From Rhodamnia argentea (Eukaryota; Streptophyta; Magnoliopsida; Myrtales; Myrtaceae), in the NCBI RefSeq assembly GCF_020921035.1, contig NC_063158.1, positions 5,438,001-5,502,000 on the forward strand: a stretch of DNA of 64,000 nucleotides. The letters run 5' to 3'. Numbering within the stretch: the first letter of the stretch is position 1; each line of letters begins with the position of its first letter. The position numbers were made by a program, and so were the translations under genes. Below, one piece after another: positions 22,389 to 34,015 of the stretch. The notes beneath the pieces are model-generated. The model did no database searches. It saw only the letters and a program-made list of their open reading frames with translations, and was not told where the DNA came from.

Positions 22389-24333
22389 ATGTCTCGCCCG
22401 TCTGATGAGGTGACCGTGGAAGCAGCCAGTTCGATCAGATCGAGGGTTCGGTATGCTGATCTCGTGCCTGCCGGTGTCGGAGTGTTGGTAGTCGATGGAG
22501 ATTCCGCGACTCTAGCCATTGCTTCGAGGATGCTTCTTATGTTCGGATACAGAGGTTCTAGAGAGAGATATGCTTGTTCTCCTTTCTCTTTCTCCTGTTT
22601 CAGGACTCTTTTGACAGCAATATAGCATGTGCTTCTTGAGAATGAAAGATCTAAGGCAGTTTATTTTCGTGTTCTTTTCACTTTCCATGGCGAAGAGTTT
22701 TTCTTTCTTCCGGCCGTTCTGATCGTCTCGTTTCGCTTCCAGTTTTCACTGCCAAAAGCGCTGGCGACGCGTTATCCATGATCCAGGAAAGGCGGAGCAA
22801 CCTCGACCTCATCCTAACCGAAATCCACTTGCCTGATGCAGACAAGTTCGAGGTCTTAGAGAAACTAGGAAGAGTGTCCAATTTGCCAGTTATCAGTAAG
22901 TGTAGTTCTACCCCCTGAAATTGCTAGCTTCATTCAGGCGTGAAGATTGTTTCTGATCGCTCTTTCGTGTGTTCTGGTGTAGTTATGACAGCCAATGATA
23001 ACGAGAGCACGATGTTAGGCGCGCTAATAAACGGGGCCTCGCTTTATCTTCTGAAACCGATCAGGAAGCTCGACATCAGAGACCTCTGGCAAATTTCGTT
23101 CATCTGGAAAAGAGATCAAATGGCACGAGGCACAGAGGGCAGTACCGATCAGGACTCATCTGAGGATGAGGACGAGGACGAACCGGAGAGCCAGCCAATT
23201 GCGATTGGCGAGAAGCGGGGTGAAGCGAGAGCGAGAAAAGGGGACGAACTCCAAGAGGTGGATGGAGACAACTTGCAGCTCCCCAAGAAGACTATGCATC
23301 TCCACAAGAAGACTAAGTTAACTTGGACTAATGAGCTGCACGACAAATTCTTGCGAGCGATCCGATATTTAGGCATCGACAGTAAGGATTAAGGCGTCCA
23401 GTGGATCTACCTATCTTTCTGATGCAGACACGATGCTTTCTCTTGATTCAACAGTAACTAAGGGTCTTTGATCCATTTCTTGTTCGCAGGAGCTCATCCA
23501 AAGACAATTCTTCAGCACATGAATGTTCCTGGTCTCAGGAAAGAGAGTGTCTCAAGCCACTTACAGGTTACTATGCAGCTCCGATATTCCGTTAACACGA
23601 GCCAACATATGATGATTGTAATAATAAAAACCGTTTTTCGAATATCTTACTTCATATCGCGCGTTACTTGATGACGTGATGTGTGATGGCACCGCAGCTA
23701 TATTGGTTGTGGGGAGCTTTTGGAATAGTTTGATGAGCATTAAATGAATTAGAGATTCAACTGCAGACTTAATGGATTTGGATCGAAATCATTTGAATGG
23801 GCGGGATTGTTTTTCTGCAGAAATACCGCCGTTCCTTGAAGCGAGACCAAGACACCATCCTGAAGACGGTGCATCCCGAATTGTATCGCTTGTCATCCCC
23901 ATCGCATCTGCAAGGACTCCTCTCCTTTTCAGGGTCGCATCTCCAAGCGACAGCGGCGGCAACAACTAAAGACTCTCGTCTCCATAGCTGTTTTCAGTCA
24001 AATCCCGGCATTCCCCTCGTGGTGGCGCATGATCGAGATCGGGAACCATGGAACTACTACAGCAACCAGACATCAAATCCTATTGCCAACCCTATATTCA
24101 TGCCAAGCGACCACCTATCTCGCAGCTCCTTTCGCACTGGGGAAGAAGTTGGCGACACAGCAAACGTCCTGTCCATAGGGAACGACTCTTGTTCGGCTGT
24201 GGGGACGCAGTCATCGGGGACAGGAGAGCTGCCGGCACCGAACGCGGCGGCAGGGGTGCGGGAGCTGGAGGAGTACGACGTTTGGTGCGGGGACAGAAGA
24301 GGACCGCCTCTCTTTCCAGGAGGAAGTTGGTGA
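22389..24333 (+). CDS. Type-B response regulator-like protein with degenerate receiver (pseudo-ARR-B)
   Basis: GARP/Myb-type transcription factor fused to a receiver domain, the output class of cytokinin phosphorelay. Exons are 22389..22554, 22743..22895, 22983..23381, 23490..23566 and 23821..24333, all GT-AG, giving 435 residues. The receiver spans about residues 28-145: VLVVDGDSATL, LDLILTEIHLPDAD, LPVIIMTAND and YLLKP. The acid pair is DG instead of DD, and the phosphoacceptor Asp of the usual SDVHMPD is Glu (TEIHLPD), so normal phosphorelay is unlikely. An acidic stretch (SSEDEDEDEPES) leads to the GARP domain (KKTKLTWTNELHDKFLRAIRYLG..NVPGLRKESVSSHLQKYRRSLKR), which keeps the DNA-contact motif. 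The remaining 170 residues are low-complexity. The ATG at 22389 is chosen because the only in-frame upstream start is TTG. Confidence 0.85.
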
Positions 24334-24794
24334 TACATGGAGGAGATGATATCTAGGAACGGACCTGATGCTGTGCTCTGTCATCACTGGTTTTGTATGT
24401 TTCGGTCAGGACAGGTTGTCTACAATAATAAAAAAATTTCCAAAGTTTATGGACAAAATCGAAGCAAGAAACATGGTTTTTACTGGTCTAAGTTGCCAAT
24501 TTCCTTTGAAAATGTGTGGACCCCATCAAGTGGGATTCTTTAAATCAGGAGAAAAAAACAAATAAATCAAAATAATTAAATAATTTCTAAAATAAAAGTA
24601 GAAAAATTAATTTTCAATCAAAAATGGATTTTTAAAGCAGATGTGTTGCGATCTAATTTTTCACCGTGGCAACGTCCAATTTAGAATGTCGTCTTGTCGT
24701 AACCTGGGACTCGATTTTGAAAGGCTGAAGGGTGTCCTGTCGAATGTTATATCGTACGCCGACCGGAGTCATTTTATCGAACACTTGAAGCGCG
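24334..24794. other. Short spacer between response regulator and PFC1-like gene
   Basis: 3' UTR of one gene and promoter of the next, both on the plus strand. AT-rich; no motif called. Confidence 0.5.
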
Positions 24795-27700
24795 ATGGCC
24801 GCGACACCCCAAGCCGTGTCGCACCTTCTTCCTCTTCAACCATTCCCGCCATATCCTTTGTCTCCGTCGTCGCGCGGTAGGACCGGAGCTAGGCATCGAA
24901 GAGAAGAATCGTACATAGCTTGCTCCAAAGGACTTCGCAGAAGCCCCGACGATTACCACGCGACGCTCAAAGCTCTCAACTCCAAAGGTCGCACCCCGAG
25001 AAAATCCCTCGGCCAGGTGCGACGCGTTCGAATCCTCTCTGGGTCTTTCGTTCTTCTTTTTATTAGGAGAAAAGTAGCTTTCACCACCTGGTGGAGTGGG
25101 CTGTCCATACCTCCGTTTCGAAGCAGGAGTAAAATTCTTTGAGCAAGATAAGACGGCGGTGTATTGGAAGTTAAGTGATTCATTGAAAACGTGAATTTAC
25201 GTATGGTTCTTCTAGATGGGTTCTATTTGTTACATCATTCTGCAAATGGGTTTATGATAGTGAAATCTGCTGTTGTCTCGGTATGGAGTTTGAGTTGTGA
25301 CCAGTGGCTATTTGTGGTTGTTCTATGTGTTGGACAGTTCATTATTATGAGCGAGTGACGTCCAAGTGTCGCCTTCTATTTACTGGAAAAAAATATTTGT
25401 TGCCTTATGTTGCTTGTTGTTTTTTCAGCATTACATGTTAAACGATGACATCAATGAGCAGCTCGTGAATACTGCCGGTGTTAAAGAAGGAGATGTGGTG
25501 CTGGAAATTGGTCCTGGAACTGGTTCTCTCACTAATGTTCTTATTGGTGCTGGTGCCACCGTTCTTGCAATTGAAAAGGTTATTAACCTGTGAAGTTAAT
25601 GCTCTTACTGTTGTCATCCTAGTTCTTCCTTGAATGAATTTTTCCTTTCGTTTTATTGTAATAAAATTGTCGTCCATAGCTATTTAAGTAGGTAAGCAAG
25701 TGCTTAATCTATGTTTCTTCTAGCAATCCAAGCAGACAACAGAATCACATTTGTTGTGGTTCTGACACTAGGTACCAGGCATTATGTCTTGGCTTCTTCC
25801 GAGCTTTTAACAGTTGTTTTTGTGAACTACACACTCATCTGTTGCCTGACTTTACTCAATCTGTTGAATCGTTAAATATTTATCAGCAGTCTCTTCCATG
25901 ATTTCAAGAATATCAACTGAGGTGGTTGTTTTGTTGCATTTTGTCAAGTACATGTGGCTTTATTAACCTTTCTGTGTTGCGGCTGCAAATACTGAATCAC
26001 CAATCCAATAACAATGTCGCACAGGAGGCCTTGCAAGCAAGCATTCTCTTATTATCTGTTCTGGTTACAAGCACTATAAATATTCTTCCTACCCTACTTA
26101 CAGTTTTTGTATACTCAAGTTTTTGTCTTTGTTGTGGAATATTAGGACCCAAATATGGCTTCTATTGTGGCTGAAAGATTTGCAGAGACAAACCAGCTAA
26201 GGGTAAGCTATTCTGTTTAGAGAGAGTTGACTCTTCTTCATATAGATTGATCTACTATCTATGGGGCAATTACATAGAAAAGCATTTTATGCCCCTGCCC
26301 TTCCTATCTTCTGATTAGTCCCTTGACTATTTCCATGTACAATGTGCAATCTTGATTGTATGTTTCTTGCTTATAGCTTGGTTTTATGATGCTAATGTTG
26401 TTTGCTGGCATTTTATTCACTCTATCCTTGTGCAACTATGGTTCTGAGAAATCTTACATAATCACTCTTCCCATGCGCATATATGTATATGTATGTATAG
26501 AGAGTAGTGAGTAATTTGATATTAATGCTTCTTATGTGCATTTTCCTTATATAAATAAGCAGATCTTTCATGATATAAAGGAATTATTCAGTCATTATTC
26601 TTCATTGTTATCTCTATGCTTTGGTATATACCTGTACTTACCTAGCGATAGGAGACTTAGGAGTAGATTATGACTTGAAATAACTCAATCCAAAATATGT
26701 AGGTATTGCGAGAAGATTTTGTCAGATGTCACATTCATTCCCACATTTCATCATTTTTGGCCAGCATAGAGTCAGACATGAAGCCAAGATGTGCAAAAGT
26801 AAGTCTTCTGACCGTTATAGTTTCTGATGGTTGAATATCGAACTCTCCTCTAAGACTATATTTTCTGGTTTGGCTGATATGGCTTATAGTCTTACAATTG
26901 TGGTTAAAAAGCTTATTTTGAAATGCGTAGATCATTCACTGACTCATCATGCTTAGGTTTATTGTGACAGACTTCCACTGAAGGGCGCTTTAGAGCCTTA
27001 ATGTGGAAGCACACACCACATGTTAGATACCCAAATTTTGCAGTTTATATCAGAATTTCCTAAAGTTCTCGCTTTGTTCCCAGCCCATGGTAATACCTTT
27101 GGTATAAGTCTCCTTTTTGCAGGTTGTCTCCAATATACCCTTTAACATAAGCACAGATGTTGTCAAGCAGATTCTTCCAATGGGTGACATTTTTTCTGAA
27201 GTTGTTCTCCTACTTCAGGTTATTCTGAAAAGAATTTTGCTTGTATAACTTGTGATGGTTTTGTAGTTGCGGCATTCAACTAAATTGCAGTATATATCAG
27301 CTAGAACTAGTATTGTTTGCCTTTATCTCTATTATATATGATGTTTTTTACATTCACTGATTCTAGCACTTCCTCAGGCACCTCATGATCAGTATATATC
27401 CTTCGACCTTAATCATGAGCGCGCGCAGTCTAATCACTTTTGTCATATCGAGTGTTAAAAGCAAAATATAATTGAAGAGGATAATGAGGTTAAGATGCAG
27501 GATACCCTTCTATTATTATAAGAGAAGTGTAAAAATTGAAGTCCAATCAATTGGCTGCAACGAACCTTAATGGAGCTCAAATGGCAATACCAAATATATC
27601 GAGAAAGCTTTCCAGAAGGTTAAAACTGTAATTCACATTGCAATGGTTCCATTTTATCGATCATTAAATCTATAGTTGATTTAATTAGTCATTTATGTTG

Positions 27701-29365
27701 AATTTTTATTTGGTATTTAGGAGGAGACAGCTGTCAGGCTGGTGGTCTCAGCTCTAGGAACATCTGAATACCGACCCATTAATATCTTTGTCAATTTTTA
27801 TTCAGGTATACTATTTATGCGATTGGATTCCATCTCTGTGGTTGCCCTGGCTTTTTCCCATCGTTCACTGATTAGGACTTATTTGGCACAGTATATCATG
27901 AGCAAGCAATTTTTTTATAAAGCTTTAATTCTGGTGATCCAATAAATATCAATACCTTTCTTCATTTGGTTAGTGTTGATCAAAATCAGTGAACATCAGT
28001 TTGAAGTACATGGAAAGTATTTTGGCTAGCACCTTGCTTTTCTGGGTTCTCACTCATATAATTTTAGGGACACTTATGTTCTTTCTATTCGTGATGTTAC
28101 TTTTCAGTTCCTGAATACAAATTTAACGTTCCAAGGACAAACTTCTTTCCTCAGCCTAATGTGAGTACCCTTCTCCTTACAAAGGCAGATGTACATTTCA
28201 ATTCTTCATGTGTGACTTTTGCTCAAATGCACACCCCATTATAGGTTTGTAAGTTAGTATTGCCTATCTCACAGCTAGAAGAGCTGTAGAGCTTCTTCTT
28301 TTTCTCTTATATAAGATCTCGACTGGTTATATAAAAGAATAGATACCAGAGCTAGTTTTGTGAGTTGTTTATTAGGTCTGAAAGATAGTCCGTCATCTAT
28401 AATTATGTTCTGAAGTTACCTCAACGGTAGAGCACGTCAGTATCTCTTTGTCAATACACTTCACTTACAAAAGGATCCGCTTGAGACCTGAGTAATGCTT
28501 GTTAATGTGGTTCTATCCAAAGCGGCGTCTGAAAATGTTGTTATTGATTGACTATGAGCTTTCAGCAGATCATGCGTTATGGTTCTATCCAATGATTTGT
28601 GAACATGTTACTTGAATCAAAGCAGTTTAAATAGGCTCCCAAAATTGAAACTTCCTTGAATTGTATAATTCGGAAAAAATGCAATTGTAGGGCGGTCAAC
28701 GTCATCCATCAGCCATCATCCTGATTGATTATAATGCCTCTCTGTGTTATGTCTATGCATAGTAATTAGACTGGTCGCTAAACTTCTGCTTGACTTGCCT
28801 ACAGGTCGATGCAGCAGTGGTGATGTTTAGGTTGAAAAAAGCTGCTGATTATCCACCAGTTTCGTCCACTCAGAGTTTCTTCTCAATGGTAATTGCTATC
28901 GAGTAGATTAAGCAATAGCTTATGAATCATAAGCATCAATCTTATGCGTCTTCAGATGAGCTTTGTGAAGGCACAGTTAATTATGGCTCCTTTCTTGGTT
29001 GTGATACTGTTGCCTGCTGTTTTGGCTAAACGATTCTAGTGGATTTATGCAGGTGAATTCAGCATTCAACGGAAAGCGAAAGATGCTGCGCAAGTCCCTC
29101 CAGCATCTGTGCACGGCCGTTGAGATTGAAAAGGCTCTCGAAGAAGTTGGTCTTCCAACGACAGTAAGTTTTATCGAATGACATGAATGATTGGATATTC
29201 TCCCTATCTTTGCAAATCAATTACTGGGAGCTCTCTTTATCTTTTGCGAGTCCAGTCACATGGTTGATTCCGCTTGCGAATGCTATTTGATATTCCATGC
29301 AGTCAAGACCAGGAGAGCTTACACTGGATGATTTCGTGAAGTTGCATAACTTGATGGTGAAATAG
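24795..29365 (+). CDS. PFC1: Plastid rRNA adenine dimethyltransferase, PFC1 / KsgA type
   Basis: Dimethylates the two conserved adenines near the 3' end of small-subunit rRNA using S-adenosylmethionine; the plastid form is PALEFACE1 in Arabidopsis, needed for chloroplast development in the cold. Ten exons: 24795..25016, 25429..25578, 26146..26202, 26703..26798, 27123..27218, 27721..27805, 28108..28160, 28805..28888, 29053..29163 and 29303..29365, in frame throughout, 338 residues. Exon 1 holds a Ser/Arg-rich N-terminus (likely transit peptide) and DDYHATLKALNSKGRTPRKSLGQ. Exon 2 has SAM motif I, VLEIGPGTGSLT. Exon 5 has the catalytic NIPFNIST. Exon 6 has TSEYRPINI and exons 8-9 have the C-terminal FFSMVNSAFNGKRKMLRKSLQ. 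Ends DDFVKLHNLMVK. Introns 3 to 7 are long (300-900 bp) and AT-rich. Confidence 0.95.
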
Positions 29366-30345
29366 TACATCCAAATATCTCCTTGAACGGGGCAAGAGAG
29401 AAGTCGCTCGTTTCATTATTGAGCCATGGAGATGGGAACTTTAGAAAGATCTCAATCATATCCCGGGTGTCGTAGCTGTTTTCAATTAAGAATTCATGAT
29501 TAGGAGTTGCATCAGATACAAGGACAGAAGTGAATTCCCACAAGTGCACAGATGCTGCGAAAATGTCTACGCCAGAGGTTGTCTGAATCATGAATTCTTA
29601 ATGTAGGCCCATCAACCATGTATATGCCTCGTGAATCTGTACATAAAGGACAGTAGTTTGAGATTTTGTGAAAAGAAAAGGATCTTTGCAAAGAAATGAG
29701 TTCAGAAAGTTGCTTCTTGTGCTTCTCCTTCTCGTGATTTCGATTCTTACGGTTCCACATACAACATTTATGCTTGGTGACGCGAGCTCACAAGAAGCAA
29801 ATGGGGGCATCGAAGTGATTCAATGAAGATTATGGATTGGACCAGAGTATGGAAGACCACCCACCATGGTTGGACTAGCAATCTAACGTTTTCTTCTTCA
29901 CATAATCAGACTGTTTTCCAGGAACATTTCCCAATCACCAAATGCAACTCAACTCAGCCCACACAGCTTCACAGCATCAGAAGATAATGAAAACACGGTA
30001 TCGAAACTGCCAAGAGACTGCTGTAAAATTTTTGCTTTTCCATTTTTCAAATGATACACATCGGAAAGTCGTGATGGATTCACAAAAAAACACATGAACC
30101 CACAGCTCTCAAAGTCGTGCATTATTGATGTTTAATCTGCTTCCCTATCCAGGCATCATGTCCGCCCATGAAGCAAAAATAGCAACATATCACAACCAAA
30201 AAATCCCAAAGTTCCAATTTTTACCACAGCCTCACTCGTCCAGCTCCTTTAGCCTCCTCAACTTAGACAAAAAAAGCCAATCAACAAGAAAAAACAATCT
30301 TCTTTTTCCCCTCAATCATCCGCCCCCTGTTTTGCAACAGCTTCA
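29366..30345. other. Convergent spacer between PFC1-like and unknown gene
   Basis: 3' UTRs of two converging genes. Short open frames at 29319-29810 (minus) lack recognisable content. Confidence 0.5.
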
Positions 30346-30885
30346 TCACCCATGAAACTGGTACACGAGATCCAAAGCCCTCAACCTCGTGCCGTGGGGA
30401 TCGTAGCCCGGAAACCCATCGCCCCCGCCGGCCCGCCCCTCCTCGGCGGCCGCGGCGGAGGACGGCGAGAGCGGCCGCTTGGGCCTCTTGTTCTTGATGA
30501 AGCAGTTCCTCATCCTCTCCTCCACCCGGTCGATCGTGGCCTTGGAATTCTCCTCGGCCTCGCCGCCGTCGTCGTCCCCCACTTGCATTGGCTCGGCGGC
30601 GCCGGTGGCGGAGGAGAAGGAGTTCTCGGCGGGAGGAGCGGGGGGGCGCGGGGGAGGGGTTAGGAGGTGGGGGAGGAAGTGGGTGGAGGAGAGGAAGGAG
30701 GAGAGGAGGAGGTGGGACTGGTGGAGGGAGGAGTGGATGTGGAGGAGGTGGGCGGGGTCGGCGGTGGAGGAGAGTTGCTTGGCCATGAAGGTGGCTTGTT
30801 CTAGGGATTGTATCAGCTCCGCCACTGACACTGCTGCTGCTTCTGCTTCTGATTCTGCTTCTACCATGTTCATGTTGCTGTCCAT
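30346..30885 (-). CDS. Small conserved-looking plant protein, function not recognised
   Basis: Intronless, 179 residues from the ATG at 30885-30883 (MDSNMNMVEAESEAEAAA). The same frame stays open upstream to 31044, but that stretch reads like leader. The N-terminal part (residues 15-70) looks helical (VAELIQSLEQATFMAKQLS, HIHSSLHQSHLLLSSFL). A Pro-rich linker follows, then an acidic patch, then a Cys-containing helix (IDRVEERMRNCFIKNKRPKRPLSPS) with a basic, nuclear-signal-like KNKRPKRP, and the end GTRLRALDLVYQFHG. That ordered C-terminus after a basic patch suggests a real nuclear protein. A Mediator-like or other transcription subunit is a possibility I cannot confirm. Codon bias is GC-rich, unlike the spacer, which supports coding. 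Confidence 0.7.
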   Translation of the reverse strand: MDSNMNMVEAESEAEAAAVSVAELIQSLEQATFMAKQLSSTADPAHLLHIHSSLHQSHLLLSSFLSSTHFLPHLLTPPPRPPAPPAENSFSSATGAAEPMQVGDDDGGEAEENSKATIDRVEERMRNCFIKNKRPKRPLSPSSAAAAEEGRAGGGDGFPGYDPHGTRLRALDLVYQFHG

Positions 30886-31077
30886 CCTCTCTCTCGGACG
30901 GAGTCGCGTGGAGAGTCTTGCGTTTTCTGTTTTTGTTGTGCTGGAAGTAGCTGCTCTGCGACTTTGAGAATTCTGAGGTTGACAAGAGCCGCGTGCAGTT
31001 GGGCTTTTGTTTGGTTCCTCAGAATGTCTAAAACATCCCCTCAATTGTTTTCTTGCCCTTTTTTCAGTGTTTGAAAT

Positions 31078-31120
31078 AAGAATTTTGTTATGACCAAAAA
31101 AAAAAAAAAGAATTTTGTTA
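31078..31120 (+). mobile_element. Micro-retroposon: TGACC + poly(A) with 13-bp direct repeats
   Basis: AAGAATTTTGTTA occurs perfectly twice (31078-31090 and 31108-31120). Between the copies lie only TGACC and an A-run. Perfect flanking repeats plus poly(A) point to target-primed reverse transcription of an almost fully truncated element. Confidence 0.7.
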
Positions 31121-31129
31121 ACAAGTATT

Positions 31130-31169
31130 TTAAATCCCCCCTTTTTTTTTTTGGTCGAATTAAATGCCC
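31130..31169 (-). mobile_element. Micro-retroposon: CGACC + poly(A), opposite strand
   Basis: TTAAATCCCC (31130-31139) and TTAAATGCCC (31160-31169) flank a T-run followed by GGTCGAA. On the minus strand this is TTCGACC plus poly(A). The repeats differ at one base. Confidence 0.6.
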
Positions 31170-31732
31170 AATTAAAAAGTTATAATCTTGAATGCACCAG
31201 TCTCTCTTATAGGAGCTGGATGACTTTAAAGGTTAAAACTTTATCTACATTGGAAGAGAGAAGGGACTTCAATTTGCATCACAACACCAGACTCGAGTTT
31301 TGACTTCTCATAGGTGAGAACACAGGAAAGCTACTTTGCATCTAGGCGGCCCGTATGGTAGAAGCAAATAAATTCTTGAAAAGCACTAAAAATCCACAAA
31401 AGAACTAAAACGATCCGGTGAGATGAATGCATTCTGAGTGAAATTTATGCGAAAACAATGTCCACTGACACAATGCCCCTCTTAAAACTAACACGATAGC
31501 CACAACCAGTCACAATTTGCGCCAGAGAACACAAAAAAGAATTGCCATCAAGAGATATCCAGCAGCAATGCAGCTCTTCAAGAGCAAAACATCCAGCATT
31601 CATTGCCATCATGGATGACAGACTCCATTGCAAATTAGAACTCCAAACCTCAAAACTCAAACTTGTCACCCAGATGAATCATAGGCCCATCGTATCAATA
31701 CCGACGGAGCTATCGGAACACGAGTCGCAAGA

Positions 31733-33180
31733 TCACTCCACTGCGGTCCGGACAGGAACGTGGATGTCCTTGTACAAACACACGTAGGGCGCGTCACAGC
31801 CGACGTAAGGCCCTGTCCACCTGGCATTGTCGATGTAGCTCGCGTCCCAAACTGATGCATACAGGAACATAGGCTTATCCGGGAAATTCTCCCCCTCCTT
31901 TCTCTCGATTCTCCTCACCAACTTTCCGTCGATAACCCACTCGATATGCTCTTTATCCCACTTGATCACGTATTCATGAAACCCATCAGAGCAGTTGAAT
32001 CCCAGATCGTGTATCTGCTCCCTGTTGCCAGTGCCTAATTTGAAACAACTCAAATTGGATTAACAACTCTAACTTGACTGACTGCAGATAAATGATGAAC
32101 TTTATAGGCAGATACGGGAAGAACAGACACTCTTAGAGCAGATAAACAGTTGATAGACATAAGCATTACTTATTAAATATGCACAAGCATTTACTGATCT
32201 AGCTCCGGTGCAGACCGATATACTCATGAATAACATCGATTTGCCTAAGTAATCAGTAATCATGTTTTTCTATCAAGTTTGGCAGTATGAGATGGCCCAA
32301 AAATCTATCTCTGTTAAGTACAGATACGACTTTCAGAGTTGGGTACCTATCCAGGGGTATAATCAGGATGAAACTTCTCTTAAACATTGTACAGATAGCT
32401 CACAATCTTTTAGCAAAATATGTTCAGCATCAATTGGATCCTTATAGACATCTAAATGGGTGATTCTGCCCTCTTTTTTTTCCTTTCAATGCAAGATCAA
32501 ATTTCAGTATTTGCTACCCGCATTTTCAACTTCTCTAACACAAAAGCATGTCCTATTGCTTTGGCCACCATGAATCGACAAATTAATCCAATTAAGTAAA
32601 GTCATGCTCAAATCAAATGGGCACTTCTCCACATTTGCCCCCCTGAATGAGCAAGTCAGGACTCCATTCCTAATCCTATCAACACAAGCTCTGAATCCAC
32701 AACCAGAAATACGAGCAATCAGGGACTGGATACTGACATTGAACTGTCACTAATGACAATCCCACATTTCAGAAATCACACCAGTAAAGCGGCTAAAACT
32801 TCAACAAAGCCAAACAAAAAGGAAAGCTGAAAGTCTCTGCTTTAATGTATCGAACCTGTGGTGTAATAATTGGTCTGAACGATGGTTTTGTCCTTGCCGA
32901 GGAACTCGAAGTCGATCTCGTCCTGCGACTTGTCGCCTTCGAGGGACGAGAGGTAGAGGTTGAAGTTGAGGCCGCTGGTGTTGCCCTTGGGGCACTGGAT
33001 GAGGGCGCTGAAGGTGCCGTACTGGAAGCGGGAGGTGGTGCGCCACCGGGCGCCGCCGCGGTGGTCGAAGGTGAGGGCGATGGAGTTGGAGTCGGGGCAG
33101 TGGTCGCAGGCCTCCGGGGTGTAGTCGACGGCGATCTGCTTCAGGGGCTGGGTCTCGTGGTGGAGCGATGGATCCGCCAT
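31733..33180 (-). CDS. EG16: EG16-type GH16 endoglucanase
   Basis: GH16 endo-beta-glucanase of the plant EG16 group, the relatives of XTHs that hydrolyse mixed-linkage glucan and xyloglucan backbones. Two exons on the minus strand, 33180..32856 and 32034..31733, joined through a split Gly codon (..YYTTG|TGNREQIHDLG), 208 residues. The catalytic block DEIDFEFLG with the ExDxE triad is near residue 90, followed by KTIVQTNYYT. Exon 2 has FHEYVIKWDKEHIEWVIDGK and KPMFLYASVWDASYIDNARW. There is no signal peptide and no XET C-terminal domain, both as expected for EG16 (about 24 kDa). From memory the group has been lost in Arabidopsis and its relatives. It shares the GH16 fold with the XTH at 3884-5941 but is not a recent duplicate of it. 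Confidence 0.92.
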
Positions 33181-33225
33181 TGGAGGAGGTTGACTTTTTC
33201 TTTTTCTTTTGCAGAGTGAAAGACT

Positions 33226-33228
<3 letters not shown>

Positions 33229-33258
<30 letters not shown>
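33229..33258. repeat. (GA)n microsatellite upstream of EG16
   Basis: About 15 GA units, 49-78 bp before the EG16 start codon, so probably in its 5' UTR, reading (CT)n on the sense strand. Confidence 0.9.
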
Positions 33259-33261
<3 letters not shown>

Positions 33262-33574
33262 GGAGAGGTTGAAGAAAATAGCGTTGTGATTTGCTGCTCG
33301 GATCGGTGGTGATGAAGATTGGATAGTTACCTAATGATTCGTTGACTCGCTGGTAAGAAAGTCAAATGGATAAATCGGATGGATTTGAACAAAACGAAAA
33401 ATTATCCGATCTAAATTGATTTATCTAATTTGTTTTTTACCCATTCATATGTAATATAAATTTAATGACCCATATCCGAACCGAACTATTTACTAAAATA
33501 CTTCAATAATTAATCCAACTTTAAACTCTTATGGGCATGTCTTATTTGCATAAGATCGATAATTAGGAAATTTT
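33259..33574. other. Upstream region of EG16
   Basis: AT-rich; presumably the EG16 promoter. No box called. Confidence 0.4.
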
Positions 33575-33745
33575 CAAATAAGGGTCCGAAGTCCTCTCGT
33601 TTTCTCAAATAAGGGCTCTAAGTGAATCATGTTTCAATTAAGGGCCCGAAGTGATATAGGATGTTTCAAATAAAGGCCTGAAGTAGCTATAGTGTTTCAA
33701 AAAAGTCTAGCCTAAAGGGCATTTTCGTCATTTCTCATTTTGATT
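33575..33745. repeat. Arm of a TIR element: AAATAAGGGTCCGAAGT repeats
   Basis: The phrase (T)CAAATAAGGGCNCNAAGT recurs about four times at about 35-45 bp spacing and ends at AAAGGGCATTTTCGTCATTT. The same arm structure is seen at both ends of the element at 58175-58995, so this looks like one end of a related copy. Confidence 0.55.
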
Positions 33746-33839
33746 TTTTGTTCTTTTTTTCTCTAGTTTTTCCTTTTTTCTATTTTTTAAAAGTAAAAAA
33801 AAAAAAAAAAGAAACAACCACACAGCTCGTGGCCACCGG

Positions 33840-34015
33840 CCCATTGTTAGTGAAAATTTTGTTCTGTATATACCAGTTTGAGATTTTTGGTAGTCAAAAA
33901 ATTAGTTTTGAACAAATTTGTCATATGTGTACCGGTTTAGAATTTTTAGTGGCAAAAAATTAGTTTGAAATAAATTTGTTACATGTATACCAGTTTAAGA
34001 TTTTTAGTAGTATTA
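33840..34015. repeat. Tandem ~58-60-bp minisatellite block (3 units)
   Basis: GTATACCAGTTTGAGATTTT / GTGTACCGGTTTAGAATTTT / GTATACCAGTTTAAGATTTT recur with AAAAAATTAGTTT and AAATTTGT between. The same unit occurs at 48060-48440. Confidence 0.75.

Larger units (their letters stand above)
30886..31732. other. Spacer with two micro-retroposons
   Basis: Contains the upstream region of the 30346-30885 gene and the 3' flank of EG16. Two tiny poly(A)/poly(T) insertions lie at 31078-31169. Confidence 0.5.

Noticed and set aside
28415-28445. tRNA-like A-box phrase (CTCAACGGTAGAGCACG) in a PFC1 intron
   Set aside because: No B-box (GGTTCRANNCC) at the right distance and no acceptor-stem pairing could be seen.
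30281-30985. 234-codon frame overlapping the small protein gene on the same strand
   Set aside because: Arg/Pro-rich shadow of the GC-rich true frame; no domain.
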